A stretch of DNA of 64,000 nucleotides. It comes from Actinomycetota bacterium. GTDB lineage: Bacteria > Actinomycetota > Acidimicrobiia > Acidimicrobiales > Ilumatobacteraceae. The stretch spans positions 1 through 64,000 of the forward strand of contig VFYV01000003.1 in assembly GCA_016871395.1 (NCBI GenBank). The letters are read 5' to 3'. The notes under the pieces are model-generated. The model made no database searches, had not been told where the DNA came from, and saw only the letters and a program-made list of their open reading frames with translations. Positions 16,401 through 25,210 of the stretch are shown here, piece after piece. Position 1 is the first letter of the stretch. Every line of letters begins with the position of its first letter. Position numbers and translations under genes: made by a program.

Positions 16401-16413
16401 TGACACACTGTCA
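16401..16413. promoter_or_regulatory. operator-like inverted repeat between MDR and SDR genes
   Basis: TGACA-CAC-TGTCA. Extended leftward it reads ATCTGACACACTGTCA, sharing the ATCTGAC half-site of the larger dyad at 6394-6412. It lies 18 nt before the SDR start, where a bound regulator would block initiation. Confidence 0.35.
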
Positions 16414-16431
16414 CGTGGCGGAGGGGATGAA

Positions 16432-17217
16432 ATGAGAACGATCTGCGTCACGGGATCGGCGTCGGGGATCGGCGCGGCTACCAAGAGGCGTCTGGAGGCC
16501 GACGGACATCGGGTGATCGGGGTCGATCTTCGTGACGCCGATGTGATCGGTGATCTGTCCAAGGTCGGCGATCGACACCGGATCGTGGAGGAGGTGACCA
16601 CGAAGTGCGGGGGAGTCCTCGACGGATTGGTGCCGTGCGCGGGGGTGAGCACACCGGCCTCGAACGAGTTGGTGGTTCGGGTGAACTTCTACGGAACCTT
16701 GGCCGTCGTCGAGGGCCTGCGCGGTTGTCTCGAAAAGGGGGTGAATCCGGCGGTGGTCATGATTTCGTCGAACAGCACCACCATGACCCCCGGTCTCCCG
16801 GTGGAGGAGGCCATCGCTCTCTTGAACGGTGACGAGGAGACGATGGTGGCCCGTCACGCGACCCCCCAGACGTTCCTCGCCTACCCCGCGGGGAAGTTGG
16901 CGATTGCGTTCTGGGTGCGTTCCCAGTCGGCTTCGTGGATCGCATCGGGTATTCGTTTGAACGCGGTCGCACCCGGCGTCATCGACACCGGCATGACCCG
17001 ACCCTTGCTCGAAATGCCGGAGTTGAAGGACTCGCTCGAGCTGATCCCCATCCCGATCGGTCGATGGGGCAAGCCCGACGAGATCGCCGGCGCGATCTGT
17101 TTTTTGCTGTCGGCCGACGCGTCGTACGTGGTGGGTCAGGTGCTGTTCGTCGACGGGGGAACCGACGCGTTGTTGCAACCCACCGCCCATCCGCATCCGT
17201 TGCCGAGGGGACGCTGA
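16432..17217 (+). CDS. Short-chain dehydrogenase/reductase (3-alpha-hydroxysteroid dehydrogenase-like)
   Basis: A 261-residue SDR. The NAD-binding loop TGSASGIG lies at the N-terminus, with an active-site Ser in MISSNS and YPAGK supplying the Tyr-Lys pair. The compact N-terminus (MRTICVTGSASGIG) and the long insert before the Tyr resemble bacterial 3-alpha-hydroxysteroid dehydrogenase and carveol-type SDRs. It oxidises or reduces a hydroxyl/keto group of the island's substrate. ATG 16432 has a GGAGGGG ribosome site. The NTF2-like gene follows after 3 bp, so the two are cotranscribed. Confidence 0.85.
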   Translation: MRTICVTGSASGIGAATKRRLEADGHRVIGVDLRDADVIGDLSKVGDRHRIVEEVTTKCGGVLDGLVPCAGVSTPASNELVVRVNFYGTLAVVEGLRGCLEKGVNPAVVMISSNSTTMTPGLPVEEAIALLNGDEETMVARHATPQTFLAYPAGKLAIAFWVRSQSASWIASGIRLNAVAPGVIDTGMTRPLLEMPELKDSLELIPIPIGRWGKPDEIAGAICFLLSADASYVVGQVLFVDGGTDALLQPTAHPHPLPRGR

Positions 17218-17220
17218 CCC

Positions 17221-17751
17221 GTGGACGAGCTTCGCGATTCCGATCCCATCGCCTGGTTGTCGGCGTGTGAGGAGATCCGTCAACTGGCCAGCCGTTACGC
17301 CGTTTGGTTCGGCGTTCGCGACACCGAGAACCTGGCCCGGCTCTTCGTTCCCGATGTCAAGGTCACGCGGGAGACCGCGGGAACCGACGCCTTGCGCGCC
17401 AGTTTCGACGGTCAGATGGACTCGCTCGGTCGGGTGATCCTGATGGTGGGCAATCACGTCATCGACGCGACCGACCACGACAACGCCACCGGGATCGTGA
17501 GTTGTCGCGGGGAGATCGAGGATGCCGAGGGCCAGTGGATCATCCATCAGATCCAGTACCACGACGTCTACCGGCGTGTGAACGGTCGGTGGCTGTTCGT
17601 GCGTCGGCGCCATTTGCTCTGGTACGGGCACGACATGCCCAATCCGCCCGTCGGTTTGGCCGACGCCAACTGGCCCCGTAGTCAGACGGGTCGAGGTGAA
17701 TTGCCCGAGTGCATCGAGACCTGGCGCACCTGGTCGGCCAGGAAGGCCTGA
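17221..17751 (+). CDS. NTF2/SnoaL-like domain protein
   Basis: A 176-residue protein with the cone-shaped NTF2-like fold suggested by an EEIRQLASRYAVWFGVRD helix, a central sheet with GNHVIDATDHDNATG, and strands with Tyr/Arg-rich VNGRWLFVRRRH. SnoaL-like proteins in actinobacterial catabolic clusters are small isomerases, dehydratases or hydratases acting on ring or CoA substrates. The GTG start is 3 bp after the SDR stop, so it is coexpressed with the dehydrogenase. A catalytic Asp/His pair cannot be fixed with confidence. It converges with the second FadD gene. Confidence 0.75.
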   Translation: MDELRDSDPIAWLSACEEIRQLASRYAVWFGVRDTENLARLFVPDVKVTRETAGTDALRASFDGQMDSLGRVILMVGNHVIDATDHDNATGIVSCRGEIEDAEGQWIIHQIQYHDVYRRVNGRWLFVRRRHLLWYGHDMPNPPVGLADANWPRSQTGRGELPECIETWRTWSARKA

Positions 17752-17757
17752 TCGGCG

Positions 17758-19413
17758 TCAGAGTCCGCTGAGGACGTGGGTGCGCTTGTTGTCGGCAAAG
17801 GCCTGTTCCAGGTCTGCTTTGTCGTCGTCGGTCATGGGGCGCAGGCCTTCTCCCCGTCGGGCGCGCCAATAGAGGGTCTCGGTGGTTCGCCACTTCTCCG
17901 TCCGCAACGGCGGTTTGTGCACCTTGTTGTTGGCGGTCAAAGGCATGGCGGTGGTGACCCGAACCAACTGCGGAGACCACTTCGTTCCCAGATCGCGTTG
18001 CGCCTCGAGGAAGGCGTCGAAGGCCACGGGATCGAAGTCGACGGCAGGGTTCATCTCGATGGCCACCATCACCATGTCGCCGGTCACCGGATCGGGCACC
18101 GGATAGACCGCGGCCATCACCACGCCGGGGAAGCGACTGACGATGTTCTCCACGGGGGCGCTGGCGAAATTTTCGCTGTCGACGCGCAGCCAATCCGCGC
18201 TTCGTCCCGCGAAGTAGAAGAAGCCCTCGGCGTCGCGGTACCCGAGGTCGCCGGTCCAGTACCAGCCGTTTCGCACTCGCTCGCTCGATGCCTCGGGGTT
18301 GTTGTAATAACCCTCGAAGGACGAACCACCCGCGGTGTTCACGATCTCACCGATGCACTCGGGATTACTGATGGCTCCGTGCTCGTCGAAGATGACTCGC
18401 GGACATTCGACGCTGGTGCCCGGATCGACGATGATGACGGAGCCGGCCATGTCGGGCCGTTCACGACCCAACGCGTTCGCCGGTGTGTCGGGAGATCGGA
18501 TGATGGCCACCACGCTCTCGCTCGACCCGTAACCCTCGACCAACTCGCAACCGAAACGCTCGAGAAAGCGCTCACGATCGAGCGCGCTGGCCTCGGTGCC
18601 GAATCCGAGGCGCAGTCGATGGCGACGATCGTTCTCGGTTGGTGGTTGCCCCAACACGTAGGCGATCGTGCGACCGACGTAGGTGAAATACGTGCAGTCG
18701 TAGGTGCGCACGTCCTCGAGGAACCCGCTGGCGGAGAATTTACGACGTAGCACCAACGTGGCTCCCACGGCCAATGCCGGGCCCCAACACGCCATCAACG
18801 CGTTGCCGTGGAAAAGTGGCATGGGGCTGTAGCACACCTCGTCGCGAACGACGCCATAGATCTCACCGGCGCGCACGGCGGTGAAGGCCATGCGCTCGTT
18901 GGAGCACACCACGGCTTTGGGTGCGCTCGTGGACCCGGAGGTGAAGAGTAAGAAGAGGGGCAGCGAGCCGTCCGGTGAACTGGAGGCCAACAGGTCGGCG
19001 TCGAACGGGGGCAGACTCGATCGAACGACGTCCACATCGACGAAGGAGTCCGACGGCACCCCACAATCGAGGCCGTCGAAGGTGGCTCGTCCGGCCGCGT
19101 CGGTGACGATCATCTGACAGTCCGTGTGGCGCACGTCGCGGGCCAACTCCGACCCCCGACGGGTGGGATTGATTCCCACGATGCACGACCCGGTGAGGGC
19201 CGCAGCCCCGATCCAGTAGAGGTACTCGGGGGTATTCTCCAGCAGCACTCCGACGTGGGGTTTGGCCGTCGGTCGCAGGTGTTCGCGCAGATACGCGGCG
19301 CGACGCGCGGATTCGCGTACCACCTCGTCCCACGACGCAGTTCGACCCTCGAAGACGTAACCGGCGTGTTCGTCGCCGAGTCGATCGCGCAACAGATCGG
19401 CAACTGTGCTCAT
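17758..19413 (-). CDS. FadD17-like acyl-CoA synthetase (second of two)
   Basis: A 551-residue acyl-CoA ligase, paralogue of the one at 13621-15321. It has GINPTRRGSELARD, the ATP loop LFTSGSTSAPKAV (the usual TSGTTG-PK is changed to SGSTSAPK), an adenylate region EGYGSSESV, YWTGDLGYRDAEGFFYF and a NNKVHK segment with the catalytic Lys near the end. ATG 19413 overlaps the amidohydrolase stop by 4 bp (ATGA) and follows GAAGGA, so it is the last gene of the SDR-amidohydrolase-FadD operon. Two ligases of one subfamily suggest two acid intermediates, for example before and after side-chain shortening. Confidence 0.87.
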   Translation of the reverse strand: MSTVADLLRDRLGDEHAGYVFEGRTASWDEVVRESARRAAYLREHLRPTAKPHVGVLLENTPEYLYWIGAAALTGSCIVGINPTRRGSELARDVRHTDCQMIVTDAAGRATFDGLDCGVPSDSFVDVDVVRSSLPPFDADLLASSSPDGSLPLFLLFTSGSTSAPKAVVCSNERMAFTAVRAGEIYGVVRDEVCYSPMPLFHGNALMACWGPALAVGATLVLRRKFSASGFLEDVRTYDCTYFTYVGRTIAYVLGQPPTENDRRHRLRLGFGTEASALDRERFLERFGCELVEGYGSSESVVAIIRSPDTPANALGRERPDMAGSVIIVDPGTSVECPRVIFDEHGAISNPECIGEIVNTAGGSSFEGYYNNPEASSERVRNGWYWTGDLGYRDAEGFFYFAGRSADWLRVDSENFASAPVENIVSRFPGVVMAAVYPVPDPVTGDMVMVAIEMNPAVDFDPVAFDAFLEAQRDLGTKWSPQLVRVTTAMPLTANNKVHKPPLRTEKWRTTETLYWRARRGEGLRPMTDDDKADLEQAFADNKRTHVLSGL

Positions 19414-20630
19414 GGAACAATTTCCTTCGGGAGCGGTTGGCGGTAGAGGGCGGCAGCGTTCTCGCAGCACAATTTGCGCAACAACGCGGGCGAGAGATGA
19501 CCCCAGGCATCACGGAGTATCGACTGGGTGTTCGGCCACGTGCTGTCACCGTGAGGGTAATCCACCTCGACCATGATGTGGTCATCGCCGATCACGTCGT
19601 GCAGGTCGATGGTGGAGGGGTCGTCGATCGTGCAGAACCAGAAGTTGCGGCGCAGAACTTCGGCCGGACGTAGATCCCAGCCCGCGCCATATCCACTGCG
19701 ATCGACCACGTTCTCGAGGCGATCGAGCAACATGGGCACCCAACCGATACCACCCTCGCTCATGGCGATCTTGAGATCGGGGTACCGGTAGGCGTATCCA
19801 CTCCACAACCACTCGGCGCACGCCGTCAACGACAACTGTCCGAACAGGGTGGCGCCCAGTTGGAGGGCCGGTGCGTCACTGGGCATGGAGTACATCCCCG
19901 AGGAACCGACGTGGAGAGAGATGACGGTGTCGGTTTCGACGCAGGCTTCGATGATGGGGTCCCACCAACCACTGAAGAGGCTGGGACATCCGATGTTGTG
20001 GGGCCGCTCGGGCAGGGTGACCGAGGTGAAGCCACGCGAGGCGTTGCGTCGGATCTCGTCGGCACCCAGACGCGCCGAACCGTCGGGGCCCGGGGCCAAC
20101 CAGGTGATGCCGCACGGAATGATGCGCTCGGGATAGGGCTGCCACCATTCTTCGTAGAGCCAATCGTTCCAGGCGCGCATGGTGGCCAGGCCCAGTTCGG
20201 GGTCGCTGCACGCGCTGAACACTCGTCCGGCGAAACCGGTGATCTGCGACGGAAAATTGAGCGACGCCCAGCAGCCGATCAAGTCCATGTCCTTGATGCG
20301 CTCGTGAATGTTCCAACACCCGGGTCGCATGTCCTCGAAGCGGGCGGGCTCCAATGATCGAAGTTCCGGCTTGCGCCCGGCCACGGCGTTCATGCCGACT
20401 TGGCTGAAGATCTGGTCGTCGAAGTTCCAGACCTGGTGTCCACGCTCGTTCTCGATGAGGCGAGGGGCACGGTCCTGAAGTGCCGAGGGAAGCCGGCCAT
20501 CGAACATGTGTGGCGGTTCGACAAGATGGTCGTCGACGGAGATCAACGTGTAATGGACCGGGGCCATTTCGGGCTCGGGAAGGAGAATGTCGTAATTGGT
20601 CGATCTGATCACGTAGGTGTCAAGGGCCAT
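19410..20630 (-). CDS. Amidohydrolase (Amidohydro_2 family)
   Basis: A 406-residue TIM-barrel hydrolase/decarboxylase of the Amidohydro_2 family. It opens with SVDDHLVEPPHMF (DxH-type first metal motif), has HVGSSG in the middle, and ends with VEVDYPHGDSTWP, the family's late Asp motif. Members hydrolyse C-C or ester bonds or decarboxylate aromatic acids (ACMSD group), and homologues are common in actinobacterial sterol and xenobiotic clusters. ATG 20630 (with AGGAC upstream) is preferred over 20672; it lies inside the end of the SDR gene. It overlaps the FadD start by 4 bp, so it is tightly coupled to both neighbours. Confidence 0.85.
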   Translation of the reverse strand: MALDTYVIRSTNYDILLPEPEMAPVHYTLISVDDHLVEPPHMFDGRLPSALQDRAPRLIENERGHQVWNFDDQIFSQVGMNAVAGRKPELRSLEPARFEDMRPGCWNIHERIKDMDLIGCWASLNFPSQITGFAGRVFSACSDPELGLATMRAWNDWLYEEWWQPYPERIIPCGITWLAPGPDGSARLGADEIRRNASRGFTSVTLPERPHNIGCPSLFSGWWDPIIEACVETDTVISLHVGSSGMYSMPSDAPALQLGATLFGQLSLTACAEWLWSGYAYRYPDLKIAMSEGGIGWVPMLLDRLENVVDRSGYGAGWDLRPAEVLRRNFWFCTIDDPSTIDLHDVIGDDHIMVEVDYPHGDSTWPNTQSILRDAWGHLSPALLRKLCCENAAALYRQPLPKEIVP

Positions 20631-21483
20631 GACGTCCTGCCTCTGCTTGTAAAACGACCCTCTCATATTCATCGTCTCCGAGGTGTCGGCGCAAGTAGGG
20701 CTGGGCGTGTATGTAGCCCCCGTTCGGAATGCTCGGGTCGGTCACAATCATCGCCACGGCCCGCCCGATCACCGCGGGTGGAACCCCATGGCGAGCGACC
20801 CACTCGAGGCCGGCACCGGAGTCGAGAACTCGTTCAGTGGTGACGAACCCGGGATTCACATTGAAGGCTCGGATCGTCGGATGCTCGACGACGACCATGT
20901 CGGCGATGCGGTGGAATCCGGCCTTGGTGGCCGCGTAGACGAGAGACCAACCACCGCGGCCCGCCGGGTGGTCTGGGGAGCGCTGACCAGCATCACTGGT
21001 GATGCCGATGATCGTGGCCTGATCGGTTCGCCCGGTCGCCACGACGTGGCGCAGAAACGCGCGGGTCATCAGCAAGGGCGCGGTGAGATTGCCACTGACC
21101 CGTCGGATGACGTCGTCGGCCGATCCCTCGGCCAAGAGGACGTCGTTGCCCGGTCCGACGTACACGGCGTTGTTGACGAGGATGTCGACGTCCCCCACCG
21201 CCGCGATGCAACGATCGAACGAGGCCTCGACGTCGTCGAGGTCGAGGACGTCGGCTTGGATGCAGTGTGCACGTCCGCCAGCGCGTTCGACGGCCTCGGC
21301 CGTGGCTTGCAGACTGCCGGGAAGTCGGTTTCCGGTGGCGGGATTGGTGGCCGATCCCTCGACGAGAGTACGACCGGTGATCACCAGGTCATGACCCGAC
21401 GACGCCAGCGAGACGGCGATGGCACGTCCGATTCCGCGACTGGCACCGGTGACGAGAGCAACGGGGCGCGTCTTTTCCGCCAA
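20620..21483 (-). CDS. Short-chain dehydrogenase/reductase, TTG start
   Basis: A 287-residue classical SDR: cofactor loop TGASRGIG, LVNNAVY, active-site Ser in GITSDAG, and YAATK. Between the cofactor loop and the fold core is a NPATGNRLPGS insertion of the kind seen in SDRs near amidohydrolases. I place the start at TTG 21483 because GGAGGGGG sits 6 nt before it and the product then begins MAEKTRPVALVTG, as the family normally does. An ATG at 21522 would add 13 residues with no ribosome site. It is the first gene of the operon running through the amidohydrolase to FadD. Confidence 0.82.
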   Translation of the reverse strand: MAEKTRPVALVTGASRGIGRAIAVSLASSGHDLVITGRTLVEGSATNPATGNRLPGSLQATAEAVERAGGRAHCIQADVLDLDDVEASFDRCIAAVGDVDILVNNAVYVGPGNDVLLAEGSADDVIRRVSGNLTAPLLMTRAFLRHVVATGRTDQATIIGITSDAGQRSPDHPAGRGGWSLVYAATKAGFHRIADMVVVEHPTIRAFNVNPGFVTTERVLDSGAGLEWVARHGVPPAVIGRAVAMIVTDPSIPNGGYIHAQPYLRRHLGDDEYERVVLQAEAGRHGP

Positions 21484-21489
21484 TCTCCA

Positions 21490-21497
21490 CCCCCTCC
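21490..21497 (-). promoter_or_regulatory. ribosome-binding site that fixes a TTG start
   Basis: GGAGGGGG on the minus strand, 6 nt before TTG 21483. The ATG at 21522 lies upstream of this site and cannot use it. Confidence 0.6.
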
Positions 21498-21602
21498 ACA
21501 CGAGTCGAACGGTGACGGCCATCGCGCGAATCTTCGGAGCTGGCCGTTGGACGACTAGTTTTCACGACGGTATCAGAAGCGTCGGAATCGGAGACGGGGC
21601 GA

Positions 21603-22496
21603 ATGGGTGCATTGACGGGCAAAGTGGCGATCGTGACCGGAGCGGGTCAGGGTGTGGGTCGTTGCCACGCGGAGTTGTTGGCCAAGGAGGGTGCCAGCGT
21701 GGTGGTGAACGATCGGTCCGATCTGGCCGACGAGGTGGTCGAAGAGATCACCGCCGTTGGTGGTCGTGCCGTGGCGTGCAAGGGCAGTGTCACCGACTGG
21801 GCGTTCGCGGAGTCGTTGGTCGATACCGCGGTTCGCGAGTTCGGTGATCTGCACATCCTGGTCAACAACGCGGGTTTCATTCGCGACGCCATGAGTTTCT
21901 CGATGGAGGAGCAACAGTTCGACAGCGTGGTGAGCGTGCACCTGAAGGGTCACTTCGCCCCGGCGCATTTCGCCGCAGTGCTGTGGCGCAACAAGGCCAA
22001 GGAGTTGGAAGGTGCCGAGGGCGGCTTGCCCGCGCGACGGATCATCAACACCACCAGCGAGAGCGGATTGTTCGGTGGACCCGGTCAGGGCAACTACGGC
22101 TCGGCCAAGGGGGGAATCATCACGATGACGACGATCTTGGCCCGCGAACTGGGTCGCTACAACGTGACCGTCAACTGCATCGCCCCCCGGGCACGAACAC
22201 CGATGACCGAGGTGAATCCGAAGTTCGCCAAGCCTGAGACCGGTTTCGACAAGTACGACCCGGCCAACATCAGCCCGATGGTGGCTTTCCTGGCCAGTGA
22301 CCTGGCGTCCGACATCAGCGCTCAGACGTTCATCGTTCTGGGCGACCAGGTGCACCGCATTCGCCCCACCGAGATCGCCGGCTCGATCACGGCCGGCGGC
22401 AAGCAATGGACGGTCGAAGATCTTGCCGCCGCCAAGGGTCGACTATTCGGCGACGCGTCAAGCGGTACGCCCGCGTGGGGCGGCCCGCCGATGTGA
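21603..22496 (+). CDS. SDR, multifunctional-enzyme-2/HSD17B4-like hydroxyacyl-CoA dehydrogenase
   Basis: A 297-residue SDR: cofactor loop TGAGQGVG, VVNDR (an Asp at the ribose position, indicating NAD use), LVNNAGFIRD, active-site Ser in NTTSESG and NYGSAK. This pattern matches the (3R)-hydroxyacyl-CoA dehydrogenase part of peroxisomal multifunctional enzyme 2 and mycobacterial homologues used in sterol and fatty-acid beta-oxidation. It stands alone on the plus strand, divergent from the SDR-amidohydrolase operon. GGAG precedes the ATG. The C-terminal tail after residue 260 is poorly conserved and Gly/Pro rich. Confidence 0.87.
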   Translation: MGALTGKVAIVTGAGQGVGRCHAELLAKEGASVVVNDRSDLADEVVEEITAVGGRAVACKGSVTDWAFAESLVDTAVREFGDLHILVNNAGFIRDAMSFSMEEQQFDSVVSVHLKGHFAPAHFAAVLWRNKAKELEGAEGGLPARRIINTTSESGLFGGPGQGNYGSAKGGIITMTTILARELGRYNVTVNCIAPRARTPMTEVNPKFAKPETGFDKYDPANISPMVAFLASDLASDISAQTFIVLGDQVHRIRPTEIAGSITAGGKQWTVEDLAAAKGRLFGDASSGTPAWGGPPM

Positions 22497-22526
22497 CGGG
22501 GTCCCCGAGTGGGGCGGCCCGGGCGG

Positions 22527-23162
22527 TCAGTGCGGAGCGCCGAACTGGCGATCACCGGCGTCGCCCAGACCGGGGACGATGAAGGCGTTCTCGTTCAGGC
22601 GCTCGTCGATCGATGCGGTGAAGATGCGCAGATTCAACCCGGTGCCACGTAGGAACTCGATGCCCTCGGGGGCGGCCAACGCGCAGATCACGGTGATCGG
22701 ACCGGTGGGATTGCGCTCCATGAGGAGTTCGCACGTGTGAGCGAGCGAACCACCGGTGGCCAACATGGGGTCGAGCACGATGCAGGTGCGCCCCGCCAAC
22801 GTTTCGGGCAACTTGTTGACGTAGGGCTTTGGTTCGAAGGTCTTCTCATCGCGGCTGATGCCGACGAAGCCGACGTCAGCGTTGGGCATCAACTCTTGGG
22901 CGGCGTGGACGAAGCCCAATCCGGCGCGTAGCACGGGCACGACGACGGGTTGGCTCGAGAGCGCGCGACCACTGGTGGTGGTGAGCGGCGTCTGCACGGT
23001 CACATCGTGTGTCGCGAGGTTGCGGGTGGCCTCGGCGAGCAGCAGCGTTCCAACCCGCTCGAGTTCCTGTCGGAAGAGAGCGTTGGGCGTGGAGACGTCG
23101 CGTATTCGGGTCAGCGAGTCGGCGATGAGCGGATGGGCGACGACGGTGACCTCGACGGGCAT
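22527..23162 (-). CDS. upp: Uracil phosphoribosyltransferase
   Basis: A 211-residue enzyme making UMP from uracil and PRPP. The PRPP loop is DPMLATGGS with D131 first. The family N-terminal pattern HPLIADSLTRIRD and the C-terminal uracil-binding GLGDAGDR are present. Length is normal for bacterial Upp. It lies 17 bp after adenosine deaminase, in the same direction, and is probably the last gene of the phyH-add-upp transcript. It provides pyrimidine salvage next to the nucleoside importer. Confidence 0.95.
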   Translation of the reverse strand: MPVEVTVVAHPLIADSLTRIRDVSTPNALFRQELERVGTLLLAEATRNLATHDVTVQTPLTTTSGRALSSQPVVVPVLRAGLGFVHAAQELMPNADVGFVGISRDEKTFEPKPYVNKLPETLAGRTCIVLDPMLATGGSLAHTCELLMERNPTGPITVICALAAPEGIEFLRGTGLNLRIFTASIDERLNENAFIVPGLGDAGDRQFGAPH

Positions 23163-23179
23163 GGCCTCAGTCTTGCCGA

Positions 23180-24262
23180 TCAGCGGGTCTGACTTCCCAT
23201 TGCCAGTTCGGCCCGTAGCAAGGCGTAGCGAGGCTTGATCATGCCGTTGATGATCCGTAGGCGCTCAGGGAACGGGGCGAAGGCGCTCTTCATGGCGTTC
23301 AGGGTCATCCACTCGAAGTCGTCCAGCCCCCAACCGAAAGCGACGCTCAGTTGGGCGAATTCCTTGGTCATACTGGTGTCGCTCATGAGGCGGTTGTCGG
23401 TGTTCACGGTCACCCGGAACCGCAGACGGCGCAGCAATCCGATGGGATGTTCGGCGATCGAGCCACACACACCGGTGTTGACGTTACTGGTGGGGCACAA
23501 CTCGAGAGGGATGCGTCGGTCGCGCACGAAGGCCGCCAGACGTCCGAGTTGCTCGGCCCCCTCGGGTCCGGTGATGTCGTCCACGATCCGAACTCCGTGC
23601 CCGAGGCGCTCGGCTCCGCACAACTGCACGGCCTCCCAGATGCTCGGGAGGCCGAAGGCCTCTCCGGCGTGGATGGTGGAATGAAAGTTCTCGCGCTGCA
23701 CGTGGTTGAAGGCTTCCAGATGCCGAGTGGGAGGATGGCCGGCCTCGGCTCCGGCGATGTCGAATCCGATCACGCCACGATCGCGCCAACGCACTGCGAG
23801 GTCAGCGATCTCGAGACTCCGGCGAGCCGTACGCATCGCCGTGCAGATGGCGTAAATGGTCAAGTCGGTGCCGCTCGCCCCGCGGGCGAAGCCGTCCATG
23901 ATGGACTCCATCACCTCGTCCAAGGTGAGACCCTTCTCGGTGCACAGCTCAGGTGCCATGCGCACCTCGGCGTACACCACCCCGTCGGCAGCCAGATCGT
24001 GGGCGCACTCGTAGGACACGCGTTCGATGGCGTCCTTGTCCTGCATGACGCCCACGGTGTGGGCGAAGGTCTCGAGGTACAGCACGAGATCGTTGCGCTT
24101 GGCACCGCGGTGGAACCATCTCGAGAGATCCGTCACGTCGGCGGTGGGTAGTCCCCGGTAGCCGTACTCGGCCGCCAGTTCGACCACGGTCTCGGGTCGA
24201 AGACCTCCGTCGAGGTGATCGTGCAACAGCACCTTGGGTGCACGGCTCAGGACGTCGCTCAT
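23180..24262 (-). CDS. add: Adenosine deaminase
   Basis: A 360-residue zinc deaminase converting adenosine to inosine (deoxyadenosine likewise). Zinc and catalytic residues are visible: H14 and H16 in HDHLDGG, H198 and catalytic E201 in HAGE, H222 in GHGV, and D289 in NTDNRLMS, the actinobacterial variant of the usual [13 protein letters not shown] is also typical. The ATG overlaps the PhyH stop codon by 4 bp, so translation is coupled. It processes nucleosides delivered by the BMP-type importer encoded just beyond queF. Confidence 0.95.
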   Translation of the reverse strand: MSDVLSRAPKVLLHDHLDGGLRPETVVELAAEYGYRGLPTADVTDLSRWFHRGAKRNDLVLYLETFAHTVGVMQDKDAIERVSYECAHDLAADGVVYAEVRMAPELCTEKGLTLDEVMESIMDGFARGASGTDLTIYAICTAMRTARRSLEIADLAVRWRDRGVIGFDIAGAEAGHPPTRHLEAFNHVQRENFHSTIHAGEAFGLPSIWEAVQLCGAERLGHGVRIVDDITGPEGAEQLGRLAAFVRDRRIPLELCPTSNVNTGVCGSIAEHPIGLLRRLRFRVTVNTDNRLMSDTSMTKEFAQLSVAFGWGLDDFEWMTLNAMKSAFAPFPERLRIINGMIKPRYALLRAELAMGSQTR

Positions 24263-25134
24263 CGGGCTCGGGCCATGTCGCTGAGTCGTCGCAACGGGAG
24301 GTCGGCTGATCGCTGCAACCAATTCCACGACGGATAGTCGGCCGAGGCGGCGATGCAATGCAGTGAATAGGCGTGGCGACTCTTGTCGCTGCGGTTCACG
24401 TCGCTCCAGTGCGGCAAGAGACCGTGAAGGACGATCATGGTCCCGGCCGACACCTCGAGGGGAACGAGATCACCGGGGGCCTCGGGAAGAGGATTCGGAT
24501 CGAGCACGTCGAAGGTGGCTCCGTCGTTCTCGACGTTGCGCACGAACTTCTTGCGCAACGACGTGCGATGACCACCCGGAGACGCCCACATGCAACCGTT
24601 TTCCAACGTGGCGTCCTCGATGGCGAACCAGAAGCCGGTGACGGTGATCGGGACGGTGTAGAGAAAGGTCGCGTCCTGATGGCAGCCGACCTCACCACCG
24701 ATACGGGGTTGCTTGCAGATGTACATGCTCTGCAGGGCCAAGGCATCGGGTATTCCGATGTCGGCGGCCACGCCGGCGAGTTTTGTGGTGTACGTGAAGG
24801 CGGCGAAAACGGGATCGAGGTCGTGCATGGCGTGGCCGATCTTGTTGACACTCAATTCCTTGGCTTGGCGAAGTCGACCCTCCTCGTCGAAAGCTTCCTC
24901 CTCGAAAAAACAGTGGATGCCGTTGGCCGACTCGATGAACTCACGATCGGCGTGACGGCTCTGCTCGTTGGTGGTGAAGACACTGCGATGGGACTCGGGA
25001 TCGAAGGCCCGCAAGATCTCCTCGGCGCGGGTCTTGACGGCTCGGCAGGCCGAGGCGTCGGTGAAGTCGGGGATCACCAAAAACCCGTCGCGGTGGTAAC
25101 CGGCGATCTGAGACTCGGAAAGGACCTGACCCAT
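24259..25134 (-). CDS. Phytanoyl-CoA dioxygenase (PhyH) family protein
   Basis: A 291-residue Fe(II)/2-oxoglutarate dioxygenase. The metal triad is H152 and D154 (HQD) with a distal His in [17 protein letters not shown], most likely H242; R253 would bind 2-oxoglutarate. It resembles PHYHD1-type members, whose substrates are unknown. It is translationally coupled to adenosine deaminase (4-bp overlap) and leads that operon, an odd partner for nucleoside salvage. The start at 25134 has no ribosome site; TAGGCT lies 6 nt upstream, as for a leaderless message. Substrate cannot be predicted; hydroxylation of a nucleoside or of a lipid are both open. Confidence 0.85.
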   Translation of the reverse strand: MGQVLSESQIAGYHRDGFLVIPDFTDASACRAVKTRAEEILRAFDPESHRSVFTTNEQSRHADREFIESANGIHCFFEEEAFDEEGRLRQAKELSVNKIGHAMHDLDPVFAAFTYTTKLAGVAADIGIPDALALQSMYICKQPRIGGEVGCHQDATFLYTVPITVTGFWFAIEDATLENGCMWASPGGHRTSLRKKFVRNVENDGATFDVLDPNPLPEAPGDLVPLEVSAGTMIVLHGLLPHWSDVNRSDKSRHAYSLHCIAASADYPSWNWLQRSADLPLRRLSDMARAR

Positions 25135-25140
25135 GGTCGA

Positions 25141-25146
25141 AGCCTA
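25141..25146 (-). promoter_or_regulatory. leaderless -10 box (TAGGCT) of the phyH-add operon
   Basis: TAGGCT, 6 nt, ATG 25134 on the minus strand, with no Shine-Dalgarno sequence. Confidence 0.5.
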
Positions 25147-25196
25147 GGGGGTGGACTTCGGGCCGTGGCGTGGGTGCGGACCCGGTGAAAGACCCA

Positions 25197-25202
25197 TACG
25201 CT
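25197..25202 (+). promoter_or_regulatory. leaderless -10 box (TACGCT) of queF
   Basis: TACGCT, 8 nt, ATG 25211. No ribosome site is seen before queF. Confidence 0.45.
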
Positions 25203-25210
25203 GTTTCTCC

